This document shows, piece after piece, positions 20,794 to 29,259 of a DNA stretch of 35,322 bases. The notes beneath the pieces are model-generated. The model did no database searches. It was not told the DNA's origin and worked only from the letters and a program-made list of their open reading frames with translations. The first letter of the stretch is position 1. Each line of letters begins with the position of its first letter. Source of the stretch: CAZWRN01 sp964446685 (lineage in GTDB: Bacteria; Patescibacteriota; Microgenomatia; Daviesbacterales; UBA10151); assembly GCA_964446685.1 (NCBI GenBank), contig CAYUPO010000012.1, positions 1-35,322 of the forward strand, written 5' to 3'. A program made the position numbers and the translations under genes.

Positions 20794-23697
20794 ATGCAAA
20801 ATGACAAAATAATCATCAAAGGAGCTAGGGAACATAATTTAAAAAATGTTGATCTGGAGATTCCGAAAAATAAATTGGTAGTTTTTACCGGAATTTCAGG
20901 GTCTGGTAAATCTTCTTTAGCTTTTGACACCCTTTATGCTGAAGGGCAGAGACGGTATGTCGAGTCTTTGTCTGCCTATGCCCGGCAATTTTTGGGTGTG
21001 ATGGATAAGCCGGATGTGGATTATATTGAAGGATTGTCGCCGGCTATTTCAATTGATCAAAAAGCTGCTTCCCACAATCCAAGGTCAACTGTTGGAACTA
21101 CCACTGAAATTTATGATTATTTGAGATTGTTATTTGCTAGAATCGGGCATCCCCATTGCCCGGTCTGTGGTCGGGAAATTTCCCGAATGAGTGTGGAGCA
21201 GATTGTTGGTCTGGTTTTTAAAATGGCGGGAGAGGCAAATAAAAAACAGTTTAGAATTATGCTTTTGGCTCCGGTTGTCAAAGATCGTAAAGGTGAATTT
21301 ACCTCCCTTTTTGAAGATTTGCGTAAAAAAGGATTTTCCCGAGTTCGTATTGACGGGCATATGCGGGATCTTTCGGAAGATTTTATGCTTCTTAAAAACA
21401 ACAAACACTCAATTGAAGTGGTAGTTGATAGGCTGGTATTGGATACAAAAAGTGTTCAAGATCAGCAAATGAACTCAAGAATTACTCAGTCTGTGGAATC
21501 AGCTCTTAAGCTGGCTGAAGGAACTATGATTATCTCCGAAGTTCTGGATGCTTCTCTCGATTTTCCAGCTAACCCAAAAAAAACAGCCGATCACCTTTTT
21601 TCAGAACGATTTGCCTGTCCGGTAGATAATATAGCCCTGCCTGAGATCGAACCTCGGATGTTTTCTTTCAATTCTCCTCATGGGGCATGTCCGGAATGTT
21701 CGGGACTAGGAACTATTTTAGAAATTGATCCGACTTCTGTTTTAAATCCGATTTTAACTATTGCTGAGGGTGGAATATTGCCTTGGAGCAAGCTGGGATC
21801 AAACGAGACCTGGTTTACCAGACTGATTGAATCAGTCGGTAAAGAATATGGTTATGACATTAATACCCGGCTGGGAATGTTGTCTGAGGAAGCCAGGCAA
21901 GTCTTACTTCATGGAGCAGGCGATAAACAGTTTAATGTGGAAGGCAAAAACAGACAGGGCAGATGGACCAGTTTTTATTCAACATTTAAGGGATTGATGG
22001 AGTATTTAAAGGAGAGATACAGGGATACGGAATCACAATGGGTTAAAGCTGAAATTGAAAAATATATGGTGTCTGAGGTTTGTAGTAAATGTCACGGAAC
22101 CAGACTGAAAGAAGAACCAATGTCTGTCACAATTGATACTTTAAATATCTCGGAAATTACCAGTTTTTCAATCCGTGAAGCTTTGGAATGGATCAAGACA
22201 ATGCAAAAGCCGTTATTAACTGAACGTGAGATGAAAATCGGGGTGTCCATTGTGAAAGAGATCCAGTCCCGGTTGCAGTTTTTAGTGGATGTGGGGCTGG
22301 ATTATCTGACTCTAGAACGCGCTTCAATGACTTTGGCAGGTGGAGAATCACAGAGAATTAGGCTCGCTTCCCAGATTGGTTCGGGTTTGTCAGGAGTATT
22401 GTATGTATTGGATGAGCCATCTATTGGATTGCACCAAAGGGATAATACCAGACTGATAAAAACTCTAAAAAGGCTGCGGGATCTGGGAAATACGGTGATT
22501 GTTAATGAACATGACAGTGAAACAATGGAAGAAGCTGATTATCTGTTTGAAATAGGACCTGGAGCTGGTGAACACGGTGGACATATTGTGTCTCATGGAA
22601 CTCCAAAAGAGGTGATGGCCGATCCAAATTCTCTGACAGGTCAATATTTATCCGGTAAGAAAAAAATTGAAGTTTTGGGTGATACCAGTAAAAGAAGTGA
22701 AGATAAAGGATTTTTGGAAGTGATTGGTGCTTCAGAACACAATCTGAAAAATATTAATGTTAAATTTCCTTTAGGTAAATTTGTCACTCTGACTGGTGTT
22801 TCCGGATCAGGCAAATCTACATTGGTCCACGATATTTTATACAAAGCGTTAGCTCAGAAAATTTATAAATCGCGGGAAAAGCCAGGTCAGCATAAAGAGA
22901 TCTTAGGTATCGAAAATCTGGATAAAGTAGTTTTGGTTGACCAGTCACCTATTGGCCGAACGCCAAGATCAAATCCAGCTACCTATACCGGAGCATTTAC
23001 TTTTATTCGTGAACTGTTTGCCAATTCTCCGGAAGCGAAAATCAGAGGATATGGCCCGGGTAGATTTAGTTTTAATGTCAAAGGAGGCCGGTGTGAAGTC
23101 TGTGAAGGAGAAGGACGGATTAAGATTGAGATGCAATTTTTGCCGGATGTGTTTGTCAATTGCGAAGCTTGTGAAGGAAAAAGATACAACAGAGAAGCTT
23201 TGGAAATAACTTTTAAAGACAAAGATATCTCTCAGGTGCTGGATATGACAGTTGAGGAAGCTTTAGGATTTTTTGCTAATATTCCTCAGATTAAAAATAA
23301 AATTGATGTTTTAAATGAAGTTGGATTGGGATATATCAGGCTTGGGCAGGCTGCAACTACATTGTCAGGTGGTGAGGCGCAGCGCATAAAACTGTCTTCT
23401 GAGCTATCTAAGAGACAAACAGGTAAAACTGTTTATATCTTGGATGAGCCAACCACCGGTCTTCATTTTGCAGATATTGAAAGGCTTTTAAGAATTTTGC
23501 GTAAACTGGTAAATCTGGGAAACACAGTTATTATTATTGAACACAATCTGGATGTTATTAAAAATACCGACTGGATTATTGATCTGGGACCAGAAGGCGG
23601 ACAAGGCGGAGGTCAAATTTTGGCTCAGGGAAGTCCAAAAGATATTGCCAAAGTCGCAACTTCACACACAGGGCAGTATTTAGCAAAGATGATTTAA
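20794..23697 (+). CDS. uvrA: UvrABC excision nuclease subunit A
   Basis: A 967-residue full-length UvrA, the ABC-type ATPase dimer that finds damage and loads UvrB. The first Walker A is FTGISGSGKSSLAFD (about 31-45) and the second GVSGSGKSTLVHD (about 668-680). ABC signatures are LAGGESQRIRLASQIG and LSGGEAQRIKLSSEL, followed by Walker B VLDEPSIGLHQRD and ILDEPTTGLHFAD. Zinc modules are CPVCGREI (about 129), the CPVD...CPECSG region, CSKCHGTR, and CEVCEGEGRIKIEMQFLPD ... CEACEGKRYN. Everything expected of an active enzyme is present. It begins 161 nt from the divergent secreted-protein gene. The upstream region contains TTGACA (20726) and TATACT (20739), but these are only 7 nt apart, so the true promoter is unclear. 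Confidence 0.98.
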   Translation: MQNDKIIIKGAREHNLKNVDLEIPKNKLVVFTGISGSGKSSLAFDTLYAEGQRRYVESLSAYARQFLGVMDKPDVDYIEGLSPAISIDQKAASHNPRSTVGTTTEIYDYLRLLFARIGHPHCPVCGREISRMSVEQIVGLVFKMAGEANKKQFRIMLLAPVVKDRKGEFTSLFEDLRKKGFSRVRIDGHMRDLSEDFMLLKNNKHSIEVVVDRLVLDTKSVQDQQMNSRITQSVESALKLAEGTMIISEVLDASLDFPANPKKTADHLFSERFACPVDNIALPEIEPRMFSFNSPHGACPECSGLGTILEIDPTSVLNPILTIAEGGILPWSKLGSNETWFTRLIESVGKEYGYDINTRLGMLSEEARQVLLHGAGDKQFNVEGKNRQGRWTSFYSTFKGLMEYLKERYRDTESQWVKAEIEKYMVSEVCSKCHGTRLKEEPMSVTIDTLNISEITSFSIREALEWIKTMQKPLLTEREMKIGVSIVKEIQSRLQFLVDVGLDYLTLERASMTLAGGESQRIRLASQIGSGLSGVLYVLDEPSIGLHQRDNTRLIKTLKRLRDLGNTVIVNEHDSETMEEADYLFEIGPGAGEHGGHIVSHGTPKEVMADPNSLTGQYLSGKKKIEVLGDTSKRSEDKGFLEVIGASEHNLKNINVKFPLGKFVTLTGVSGSGKSTLVHDILYKALAQKIYKSREKPGQHKEILGIENLDKVVLVDQSPIGRTPRSNPATYTGAFTFIRELFANSPEAKIRGYGPGRFSFNVKGGRCEVCEGEGRIKIEMQFLPDVFVNCEACEGKRYNREALEITFKDKDISQVLDMTVEEALGFFANIPQIKNKIDVLNEVGLGYIRLGQAATTLSGGEAQRIKLSSELSKRQTGKTVYILDEPTTGLHFADIERLLRILRKLVNLGNTVIIIEHNLDVIKNTDWIIDLGPEGGQGGGQILAQGSPKDIAKVATSHTGQYLAKMI

Positions 23698-23725
23698 GTA
23701 CTACGTATGACTATTCGTTTATAAC

Positions 23726-23731
23726 TATTAT
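23726..23731 (+). promoter_or_regulatory. -10 box for the 171-residue unknown
   Basis: TATTAT ending 6 nt before the ATG at 23738, again without a Shine-Dalgarno. Confidence 0.35.
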
Positions 23732-23737
23732 ATTAAT

Positions 23738-24253
23738 ATGATTACTAATGAGCGTATTAAAACAATTGGAAAAGTGGTGTCAGAAGTTACAACTCGTTCA
23801 CCACTATACCTAGATACTATTTGTAGCCCGGATTTTAGTTTAGCCTATCAATCTGGAATTGAGAGAACTTTGTTGGGAATTGATGAATTTGTTAAGGGTC
23901 GATATAGATCTTACCGTGTTGATAAACAATTTATAATTGAGGCTATGAAAAAGGATGAACGAATAAAAGCAGATCCTATAGCAGATCTTCAAAAGGAACT
24001 TCGTGAGCAAGCTTTGATTTTAGGAGTCCCTAAATCGTTAGTCACTGGAAGTATCAATAAAGCAATTGATTATGGTATTCAAATGATTGCTGGAGGATTC
24101 ACTTCTCTTGATGATATGTTAAAAAGTCGGCAAAAGAGGTATCCATCTGATTTTGGTACAATTGGCCCCAGACAAGGTGATTCGTATAGCTCAGCCAGAA
24201 AAGGTAATCCACATCTGATTAAAACCGGATTAAGGCGAAATGTTACAGAATAA
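23738..24253 (+). CDS. Unknown soluble protein
   Basis: A 171-residue protein that I do not recognise. It has no signal sequence or membrane helix. It appears mostly helical up to residue 125 (FIIEAMKKDERIKADPIADLQKELREQALILG), followed by a charged, Ser/Arg-rich tail (KSRQKRYPSDFGTIGPRQGD...). There are no obvious catalytic or metal motifs. It lies between uvrA and the transglutaminase-fold gene on the same strand, 40 nt after the uvrA stop and 30 nt before the next ATG. A -10-like TATTAT 6 nt upstream supports a separate start. Its position in the uvr region could be coincidental. Confidence 0.6.
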   Translation: MITNERIKTIGKVVSEVTTRSPLYLDTICSPDFSLAYQSGIERTLLGIDEFVKGRYRSYRVDKQFIIEAMKKDERIKADPIADLQKELREQALILGVPKSLVTGSINKAIDYGIQMIAGGFTSLDDMLKSRQKRYPSDFGTIGPRQGDSYSSARKGNPHLIKTGLRRNVTE

Positions 24254-24268
24254 CTTCTATTTATCTTC

Positions 24269-24277
24269 TGTTACAAT
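24269..24277 (+). promoter_or_regulatory. Extended -10 for the transglutaminase-fold gene
   Basis: TGtTACAAT ending 6 nt before the ATG at 24284. Confidence 0.5.
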
Positions 24278-24283
24278 AAATTA

Positions 24284-26173
24284 ATGAAGCCGTTTATCGT
24301 GGGTGTTTTTTTAACATTAAGCTTATTTTTTAATCCACAATTGGCTCAGGCTGCTGGCGAGTTTAGTTCTTCTTATAATGTGCGGTATGTGGTGGATGAA
24401 GAAGGGTTGACTCAGGTAAATGAGAAAGTGACTCTGAAAAATAATACTGATAAATTTTTTCCTTCCAGTTTTAGTCTGATTATCAGTGCCACAAATCTGG
24501 AAAATGTGGAGGCGAAAGATCTAGATGGCCTGCTTGAGACAACTGTTGAGAAGCTGGGTAAAAAAAGTCAAATTACTGTTAAATTTACCAAGCAGATTGG
24601 TGGTAAAGGCAAAGAATATAGCTTTGATCTGAATTTTTCTTCAAAGGATTTTGTGCAGAAAAATGGAGAAGTTAGACAGATATCTGTGCCTAAAATTGGA
24701 TCGATTGATGGAGTTGAGAATTATATTTTAAGTCTAAGTGTTCCGGTTTCATATGGTGATCCTTCTTTTATCACACCGGAACCGAAAAGTCAGGCTGAAA
24801 GTGGGGGGAGACTGTTGTATTCATTTAATAAAGACCAGCTGTCCCAGGCTGGAGTTTTAGGGATTTTTGGGACTGATCAGACTTTTGATTTTGCTCTGCA
24901 GTATCAGCTGCAAAATGATTCTATTTTGCCAAAAGTTGAAAGTATCGGACTGCCATCTGAAAGCGCCTTCCAACAGATCTTAATCCATAATATTGAACCA
25001 AAACCTGATCAGGTAAGTGTTGATGAAGATGGTAATTACCGGGCTTTTTTCAGAGTTAACAGACGGGATAAATTTGCTGTGACTGTTAATGGCTTAGCCA
25101 AAGTAAAAGTAGTAGCTGATAAAACATTTACTCCGCTTTCCCGGGCGCAGCAGTCTGATCTGGTTTCCTCACAGAGTTTTTGGGATGCCGGAAATCCGCA
25201 GATTAAGGGAAAAGTGGCAGAATTATTGAGTGAGGAAGACAAAACTAATGCTCAGAAAATGCGGAAATTATACAAATATGTAGTATCTGCTTTATCTTTT
25301 GATTATGCCAGGATGGAGGAGAATAATTTTGAACGGCTAGGGGCAATGACAGCAATGACCAATCCTGAACGGTCGATGAGTAATGAATACACCGATCTGC
25401 TGGTTGCGCTTGCTAGAAGTGCTGGGATACCTACCAGGCAGGTGATTGGAGTTGTTTTTAGTAATAATCTGGAGCTGAGACCACTTTCATTTAACGGAAA
25501 AAATTTGCATGCCTGGGTGGAATATTATGATGAGCAGGGGAGCTGGAAAGCTGTTGATCCGACCTGGGAAAGTACCAGTGGCGGAGTTGATTATTTTTCT
25601 CAGTCTTTAATTAACCATTTAGCAGTAGTTAAACGGGGATCTTCATCAGATGAACCAGCTGTTCCAACCGATGCTGTGATCACTTTTACTGATCAGGTAT
25701 TGGATGAGAAAAAAGATATTCAGGTATATCTTGAAGCAGAAAATTCACTTTTTAGCGGATTTCCCCAGAAAGCGAAATTGCGAATTCAGAATAATGGCAA
25801 TGTCTCATATCCCCGAAAAAATATGACTTTGTCTTCCCAGCGGATCCAGTTTGTTCAAAAAGATCAACAGGGAACCAGTCAGATAAATATTCCGGTGGCT
25901 GAAATTCCACCTTTTGGCAATGTTGAGATGTTTTTTGATATTAAAACCGTTTCGATGACTGATTCTTATAAGGATTATTTATTAGTGGGTTTTGCTGATC
26001 AGGTTTATTTTAAAGAGATAGAAGTTAAACCCTTTTATCATTCACCAATACTGCTGTTTATAGCTGGTGGAGTCGTGACAACAATTTTTGCTTTTTACTT
26101 TTTAGTACTTGGTCTACATTTTAGAATAGGACATGATGGTATAAAGTTTGTTTATCCAAAGAAGAAAAGTTGA
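24284..26173 (+). CDS. Membrane-anchored transglutaminase-fold protein with Cys-to-Ser site
   Basis: A 629-residue exported protein. It has a signal peptide (residues 1-23, ending LAQAAG), an N-terminal beta-rich region (to about 280), and a transglutaminase-like domain at about 310-430. A further beta-sandwich region follows, then a C-terminal membrane helix at about 585-610 with a basic tail (KFVYPKKKS). The transglutaminase core is clear: SNEYTDLLVALARSAGIPTRQVIGVV, then LHAWVEYY (His409), then WKAVDPTWE (Asp425). The catalytic Cys position aligns with Ser366. The triad is therefore Ser/His/Asp, so it is either inactive, a binding module, or a changed hydrolase. The domain would face outward, near the cell wall or host surface. 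Promoter: extended -10 TGtTACAAT, 6 nt before the ATG. Confidence 0.82.
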   Translation: MKPFIVGVFLTLSLFFNPQLAQAAGEFSSSYNVRYVVDEEGLTQVNEKVTLKNNTDKFFPSSFSLIISATNLENVEAKDLDGLLETTVEKLGKKSQITVKFTKQIGGKGKEYSFDLNFSSKDFVQKNGEVRQISVPKIGSIDGVENYILSLSVPVSYGDPSFITPEPKSQAESGGRLLYSFNKDQLSQAGVLGIFGTDQTFDFALQYQLQNDSILPKVESIGLPSESAFQQILIHNIEPKPDQVSVDEDGNYRAFFRVNRRDKFAVTVNGLAKVKVVADKTFTPLSRAQQSDLVSSQSFWDAGNPQIKGKVAELLSEEDKTNAQKMRKLYKYVVSALSFDYARMEENNFERLGAMTAMTNPERSMSNEYTDLLVALARSAGIPTRQVIGVVFSNNLELRPLSFNGKNLHAWVEYYDEQGSWKAVDPTWESTSGGVDYFSQSLINHLAVVKRGSSSDEPAVPTDAVITFTDQVLDEKKDIQVYLEAENSLFSGFPQKAKLRIQNNGNVSYPRKNMTLSSQRIQFVQKDQQGTSQINIPVAEIPPFGNVEMFFDIKTVSMTDSYKDYLLVGFADQVYFKEIEVKPFYHSPILLFIAGGVVTTIFAFYFLVLGLHFRIGHDGIKFVYPKKKS

Positions 26174-26177
26174 AAAA

Positions 26178-26295
26178 AATTTCTAATTTCTAATTAATCT
26201 AATTTCTAAATAATGTCCAATAACTAAATTTCTAAATTCTTTTATCGTTAGAATTTAGGTATTGTTTAGAAATTAGTAATTAGAAATTAGAAATT
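26178..26295 (+). repeat. AATTTCT-type inverted repeat, copy B
   Basis: The left arm (26178-26210) starts AATTTCT, AATTTCT, AATTAAT and shares a 22-nt stretch with 8817-8838, with one mismatch. The right arm (26268-26295) is AGAAATT, AGTAATT, AGAAATT, AGAAATT, the reverse complement. The interior includes CTAAATTC and GAATTTAG, a further inverted pair. It ends just before the uvrC -10 box. Confidence 0.8.
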
Positions 26296-26311
26296 TCTTT
26301 TGAATTACGAG

Positions 26312-26317
26312 TATAAT
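26312..26317 (+). promoter_or_regulatory. -10 box for uvrC
   Basis: Perfect TATAAT ending 6 nt before the ATG at 26324. It lies 16 nt after the inverted repeat, so the repeat occupies the place of a -35 element. Confidence 0.55.
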
Positions 26318-26323
26318 ACGCCT

Positions 26324-27607
26324 ATGTTACCTGCTTTTATTAATCCATCTCAGATTCCGCACAAGCCTGGTGTTTATCGTTATAAAGATAGCAGCGGGAA
26401 AATTATTTATGTTGGGAAAGCGATTGATTTACACAACCGGGTATCTTCTTATTTCAATGGCCGGGCACAGGATACTAAGACTATTCATTTAGTTCAGAAT
26501 ATTGCCTCAGTTGAAACAACAGTTGTTGAATCTGAGATTGAAGCGCTGATTTTGGAAGCTAATTTAATCAAGCAGTATCTGCCTTTGTACAATATTAAAT
26601 TAACTGATGACAAAGATTATTTATATATTGTGATTACTAAAGAAGAGTTTCCAAAAGTGATAACAGGTAGAAAATATGATTTAAAGTTTGCCAGTAAATA
26701 TTTTGGTCCATTTCCCTCATCAACTACTGTTAAAACAACTTTAAAAAAATTAAGACGGGTTTTCCCCTGGTGCTCAAATCCACCAGGATCTAAAAATAAA
26801 ACCAAAAGACCTTGTTTTTACTATCATATTGGCCAATGTCCGGGAGCTTGTGTTGGAGTGATTAATTCGGATGACTATAAAAAAACTTTAACTTTGTTTA
26901 GTAAGTTTCTGGAAGGGAAAAAACAGGAATTACTGGATGATTTAAATCAGGAGATGGTCCGTTTGTCAGACGGGACGCAGTATGAGGAGGCCGCCAAAAT
27001 GAAGAAAATAATTGATGGGATTGCTTATGTGACTTCACCGACCAAGATCCAGGGTTATTTGGAAAATCCGAATTTTCTGGAAGATTTAAACATGCAGGGG
27101 ATGGAAGATTTGCAAAAAGAGCTGGGGCTGCCTACATTACCACGCCGGATAGAAGGGTATGATATTTCCAATTTTCAGGGAACTGATGCCACTGGATCGA
27201 TGGTGGTATTAACTAACGGTGAAATTGATAAATCGCAGTATCGTAAGTTTAAAATCAAGATTTCCGGCAAACCAAATGATTATGCGATGCATGCGGAAAT
27301 GGCAGAAAGGCGGTTGAAGCATCCGGAATGGCCACTTCCTGACTTGTTTTTGATAGATGGAGGAAGAGGGCAGGTTCAGTCAGTTTATAAAGTGCATCAA
27401 AAACTAGGAATAAATGTGCCAATTTTTGGCTTAGCTAAAAGAATGGAATGGCTTTATCCACCAGAAGGTGAGGTTGTGAGGCTGCCAAAGAGGAATTTTG
27501 GACTAAGATTACTGCAGAAACTTAGGGATGAATCGCATCGATTTGCCATAACCTACCACCGAAAGCTCAGAGCGAATTCATTTTTAAAGCCAAAAGCAAA
27601 GAAGTAA
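26324..27607 (+). CDS. uvrC: Short UvrC excision nuclease subunit
   Basis: A 427-residue UvrC against a usual 580-620. Present in order (start-at-26324 numbering): the GIY-YIG nuclease (about 6-90; PGVYRYKDSSGKIIYVGKAIDLHNRVSSYF, catalytic Arg, and Glu in EIEALILEANLIK); the Cys-rich region (PWCSNPPG...RPCFYYHIGQCPGACVG); the UVR helix pair (about 200-235); and the RNase H-like 5' nuclease, with Asp in IEGYDISNFQGTDATGSMVV, Asp in FLIDGGRGQ and His in ESHRFAITYHRKLR. Missing are the roughly 110-residue segment normally between UVR and RNase H, and the C-terminal double helix-hairpin-helix. Both incision centres keep their key residues. ATG 26324 is preferred to TTG 26300 because the latter precedes the -10 box. 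Confidence 0.92.
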   Translation: MLPAFINPSQIPHKPGVYRYKDSSGKIIYVGKAIDLHNRVSSYFNGRAQDTKTIHLVQNIASVETTVVESEIEALILEANLIKQYLPLYNIKLTDDKDYLYIVITKEEFPKVITGRKYDLKFASKYFGPFPSSTTVKTTLKKLRRVFPWCSNPPGSKNKTKRPCFYYHIGQCPGACVGVINSDDYKKTLTLFSKFLEGKKQELLDDLNQEMVRLSDGTQYEEAAKMKKIIDGIAYVTSPTKIQGYLENPNFLEDLNMQGMEDLQKELGLPTLPRRIEGYDISNFQGTDATGSMVVLTNGEIDKSQYRKFKIKISGKPNDYAMHAEMAERRLKHPEWPLPDLFLIDGGRGQVQSVYKVHQKLGINVPIFGLAKRMEWLYPPEGEVVRLPKRNFGLRLLQKLRDESHRFAITYHRKLRANSFLKPKAKK

Positions 27608-27643
27608 AAGGAAAATGTTCTATTCATTTTCTCAGGAAAAGCA

Positions 27644-27649
27644 TACAAT
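27644..27649 (+). promoter_or_regulatory. -10 box for the dockerin/propeller gene
   Basis: TACAAT ending 6 nt before the GTG at 27656. Confidence 0.4.
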
Positions 27650-27655
27650 TAATTA

Positions 27656-28756
27656 GTGAAAGTGATAAAAGTTTTTTTTCTATTCATAATTTTGTTTCTT
27701 AGTGTCTCACCTGTTTTAGCTGTTGGATCGGATATAAATAATTCAGGAAAAGTAGATATTTTTGACTACAATACATTACTTAGTAATTTTGGAAAAACAG
27801 GTTCTGATATTGTGGGGGATATTGATAAAAATGGAAAAGTAGATATTTTTGATTACAATAAACTTTTAACTGATTTTGGACGGACAGAAGTTCAAAGTAT
27901 TGTTTTTAATTCCAACAAAACAGGTAATCATGAAATCTACAGTTTAAATCTAAATTCTCAGGAAAAGGTGCAATTAACTAGTGATGTAACAAAAGAACAT
28001 TTTTGGGGAAGACTTTCTCCTGATAAAACCAAGATATTGTATTATCAAACGCCCAAAGGGCAGTCGGAAAATTATACTGAAACATCTTTGTGGATGATGA
28101 ATTCGGATGGAACAGATAAAAAATTACTGCGTCCAAAAGGAACTAACTCATGGGAAGTGCAAGGTCACGCTGAATGGTCACCAGATGGAACTAAGTTGGT
28201 AATGTTTGGCGGTTCTCAAATGAATCCTCAAATTGTGATAACAGATATAAATGGAAATCCTCTGACACTCGTCACCACAAGAGGTGGTCAAAATATTGAC
28301 CCGTCATTTTCACCTGATGGGACAAAAATTGTTTTTATTGCTTGTCCCGAGAGTCAATGTGTGAATGCCAGTTTTGAAGTTTACCAGATTCAAATTGATG
28401 GATCAGGATTAACTCGTTTAACCAATGATACCAATACAGACAATGATCCATACTTTTCGCCAAATGGAGAAAAAATAGCCTGGATTAAACAAACAGAACC
28501 TTCGACAAATTTTAACTTAGGGAAATGGAATATTTGGGTTATGGATCATGCTGGAACCAATTTGCGGAGTTTAACAAATGATAATCAAATTAATAGTCGT
28601 CCCGAATGGTCAAAAGACGGGTTAAGTATTTATTTTCACCGCCTTGAATTAGGCGCTTTTGACTTTTTTAGAATTTTTGAGATTAATTTGGATGGGAGTA
28701 ATTTACATCAAATCATCGGAGAACCAGGTGTAGTCTACGAATTTCCATCTTTATAA
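27656..28756 (+). CDS. Secreted dockerin-repeat plus TolB-like beta-propeller protein
   Basis: A 366-residue exported protein with a GTG start. It has a signal peptide (residues 1-22, ..SVSPVLA). A type I dockerin pair follows at about 25-75: DINNSGKVDIFDYNTLLSNF and DIDKNGKVDIFDYNKLLTDF, each an EF-hand-like Ca2+ loop with D-x-x-x-S/N-G-x-V-D-x-x-D. From about residue 80 to the end are TolB/PD40-type propeller blades, with recurring W/FSPDGTKI motifs (SPDKTKILYY, WSPDGTKLVMF, FSPDGTKIVFI, FSPNGEKIAWI, WSKDGLSIYF). Dockerins bind cohesins in cellulosomes, but no cohesin is seen in the window. Here the pair may bind another surface protein or stabilise through Ca2+. It is probably a surface-displayed sensor or binding protein. 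Confidence 0.88.
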   Translation: MKVIKVFFLFIILFLSVSPVLAVGSDINNSGKVDIFDYNTLLSNFGKTGSDIVGDIDKNGKVDIFDYNKLLTDFGRTEVQSIVFNSNKTGNHEIYSLNLNSQEKVQLTSDVTKEHFWGRLSPDKTKILYYQTPKGQSENYTETSLWMMNSDGTDKKLLRPKGTNSWEVQGHAEWSPDGTKLVMFGGSQMNPQIVITDINGNPLTLVTTRGGQNIDPSFSPDGTKIVFIACPESQCVNASFEVYQIQIDGSGLTRLTNDTNTDNDPYFSPNGEKIAWIKQTEPSTNFNLGKWNIWVMDHAGTNLRSLTNDNQINSRPEWSKDGLSIYFHRLELGAFDFFRIFEINLDGSNLHQIIGEPGVVYEFPSL

Positions 28757-28834
28757 GTCATTTATAGATTATCAATTAAATTTAATAGCCTCGAAACTGG
28801 ATAACCAACTTAGCTATATAACTTACAAACCTTG

Positions 28835-28840
28835 TATAAT
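28835..28840 (+). promoter_or_regulatory. -10 box for the PF04020/secG/solute-binding operon
   Basis: Perfect TATAAT 16 nt before the ATG at 28857, leaving a leader of about 10 nt. The next two genes follow at 1 and 8 nt, so this site probably drives all three. Confidence 0.55.
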
Positions 28841-28856
28841 GAGATAGTTCATATTT

Positions 28857-29258
28857 ATGAAATCACTGTTGCGAAATTATTTATTAAATCTGATTACTTT
28901 GTGGGGAGTTAGTACTGTTTTACCTGGTTTGGTGTACTCTGGGGGGATCAATACTTTGCTTCTAGGTGCATTAGGACTAATGGTGATTAATTTGTTGGTG
29001 ATTCCTTTGCTGAAGATCATGTTTTTGCCTTTGAATATTTTGACACTGGGAGTTTTTACATGGGTAATTAATGTAGTTGCTTTGTATCTGCTGACAACCT
29101 TAATACCTCAGATTAAGCTTGTTCCTTTTGTCTTTTCAGGGTATAATCTGAACGGATTTACTATTCCTGCTCATGAGTTGACGGTACTTCAGGTAGCAAT
29201 AGTAGCATCCTTTTTGATAGGATTAATATCACATTTCCTACAGTGGCTGAGTAAATAA
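28857..29258 (+). CDS. PF04020-type (phage holin family 4) small membrane protein
   Basis: A 133-residue protein with four hydrophobic segments. It shows the pattern of the chromosomal 'phage holin family protein' group: MKSLLRNYLLNLITLWGVSTVLPGL, then GALGLMVINLLVIPLLKIMFLPLNILTLGVFTWVINVVALYLL, and a final ISHFLQWL. Despite the family name, these genes occur in many bacteria outside prophages, and their function is not established. There is no phage gene around it. It overlaps none of its neighbours but is only 1 nt from secG, so the two are translated from one transcript. Confidence 0.82.
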   Translation: MKSLLRNYLLNLITLWGVSTVLPGLVYSGGINTLLLGALGLMVINLLVIPLLKIMFLPLNILTLGVFTWVINVVALYLLTTLIPQIKLVPFVFSGYNLNGFTIPAHELTVLQVAIVASFLIGLISHFLQWLSK

Positions 29259-29259
29259 T

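Noticed and set aside
21117..23222. Additional frames inside uvrA on both strands
   Set aside because: uvrA is intact over the whole span. The overlapping frames are low-complexity shadows without start signals.
28857..29258. Prophage holin
   Set aside because: The PF04020-type group is chromosomal in many bacteria. The neighbours are secG and a solute-binding protein, and no endolysin or phage structural gene is seen.
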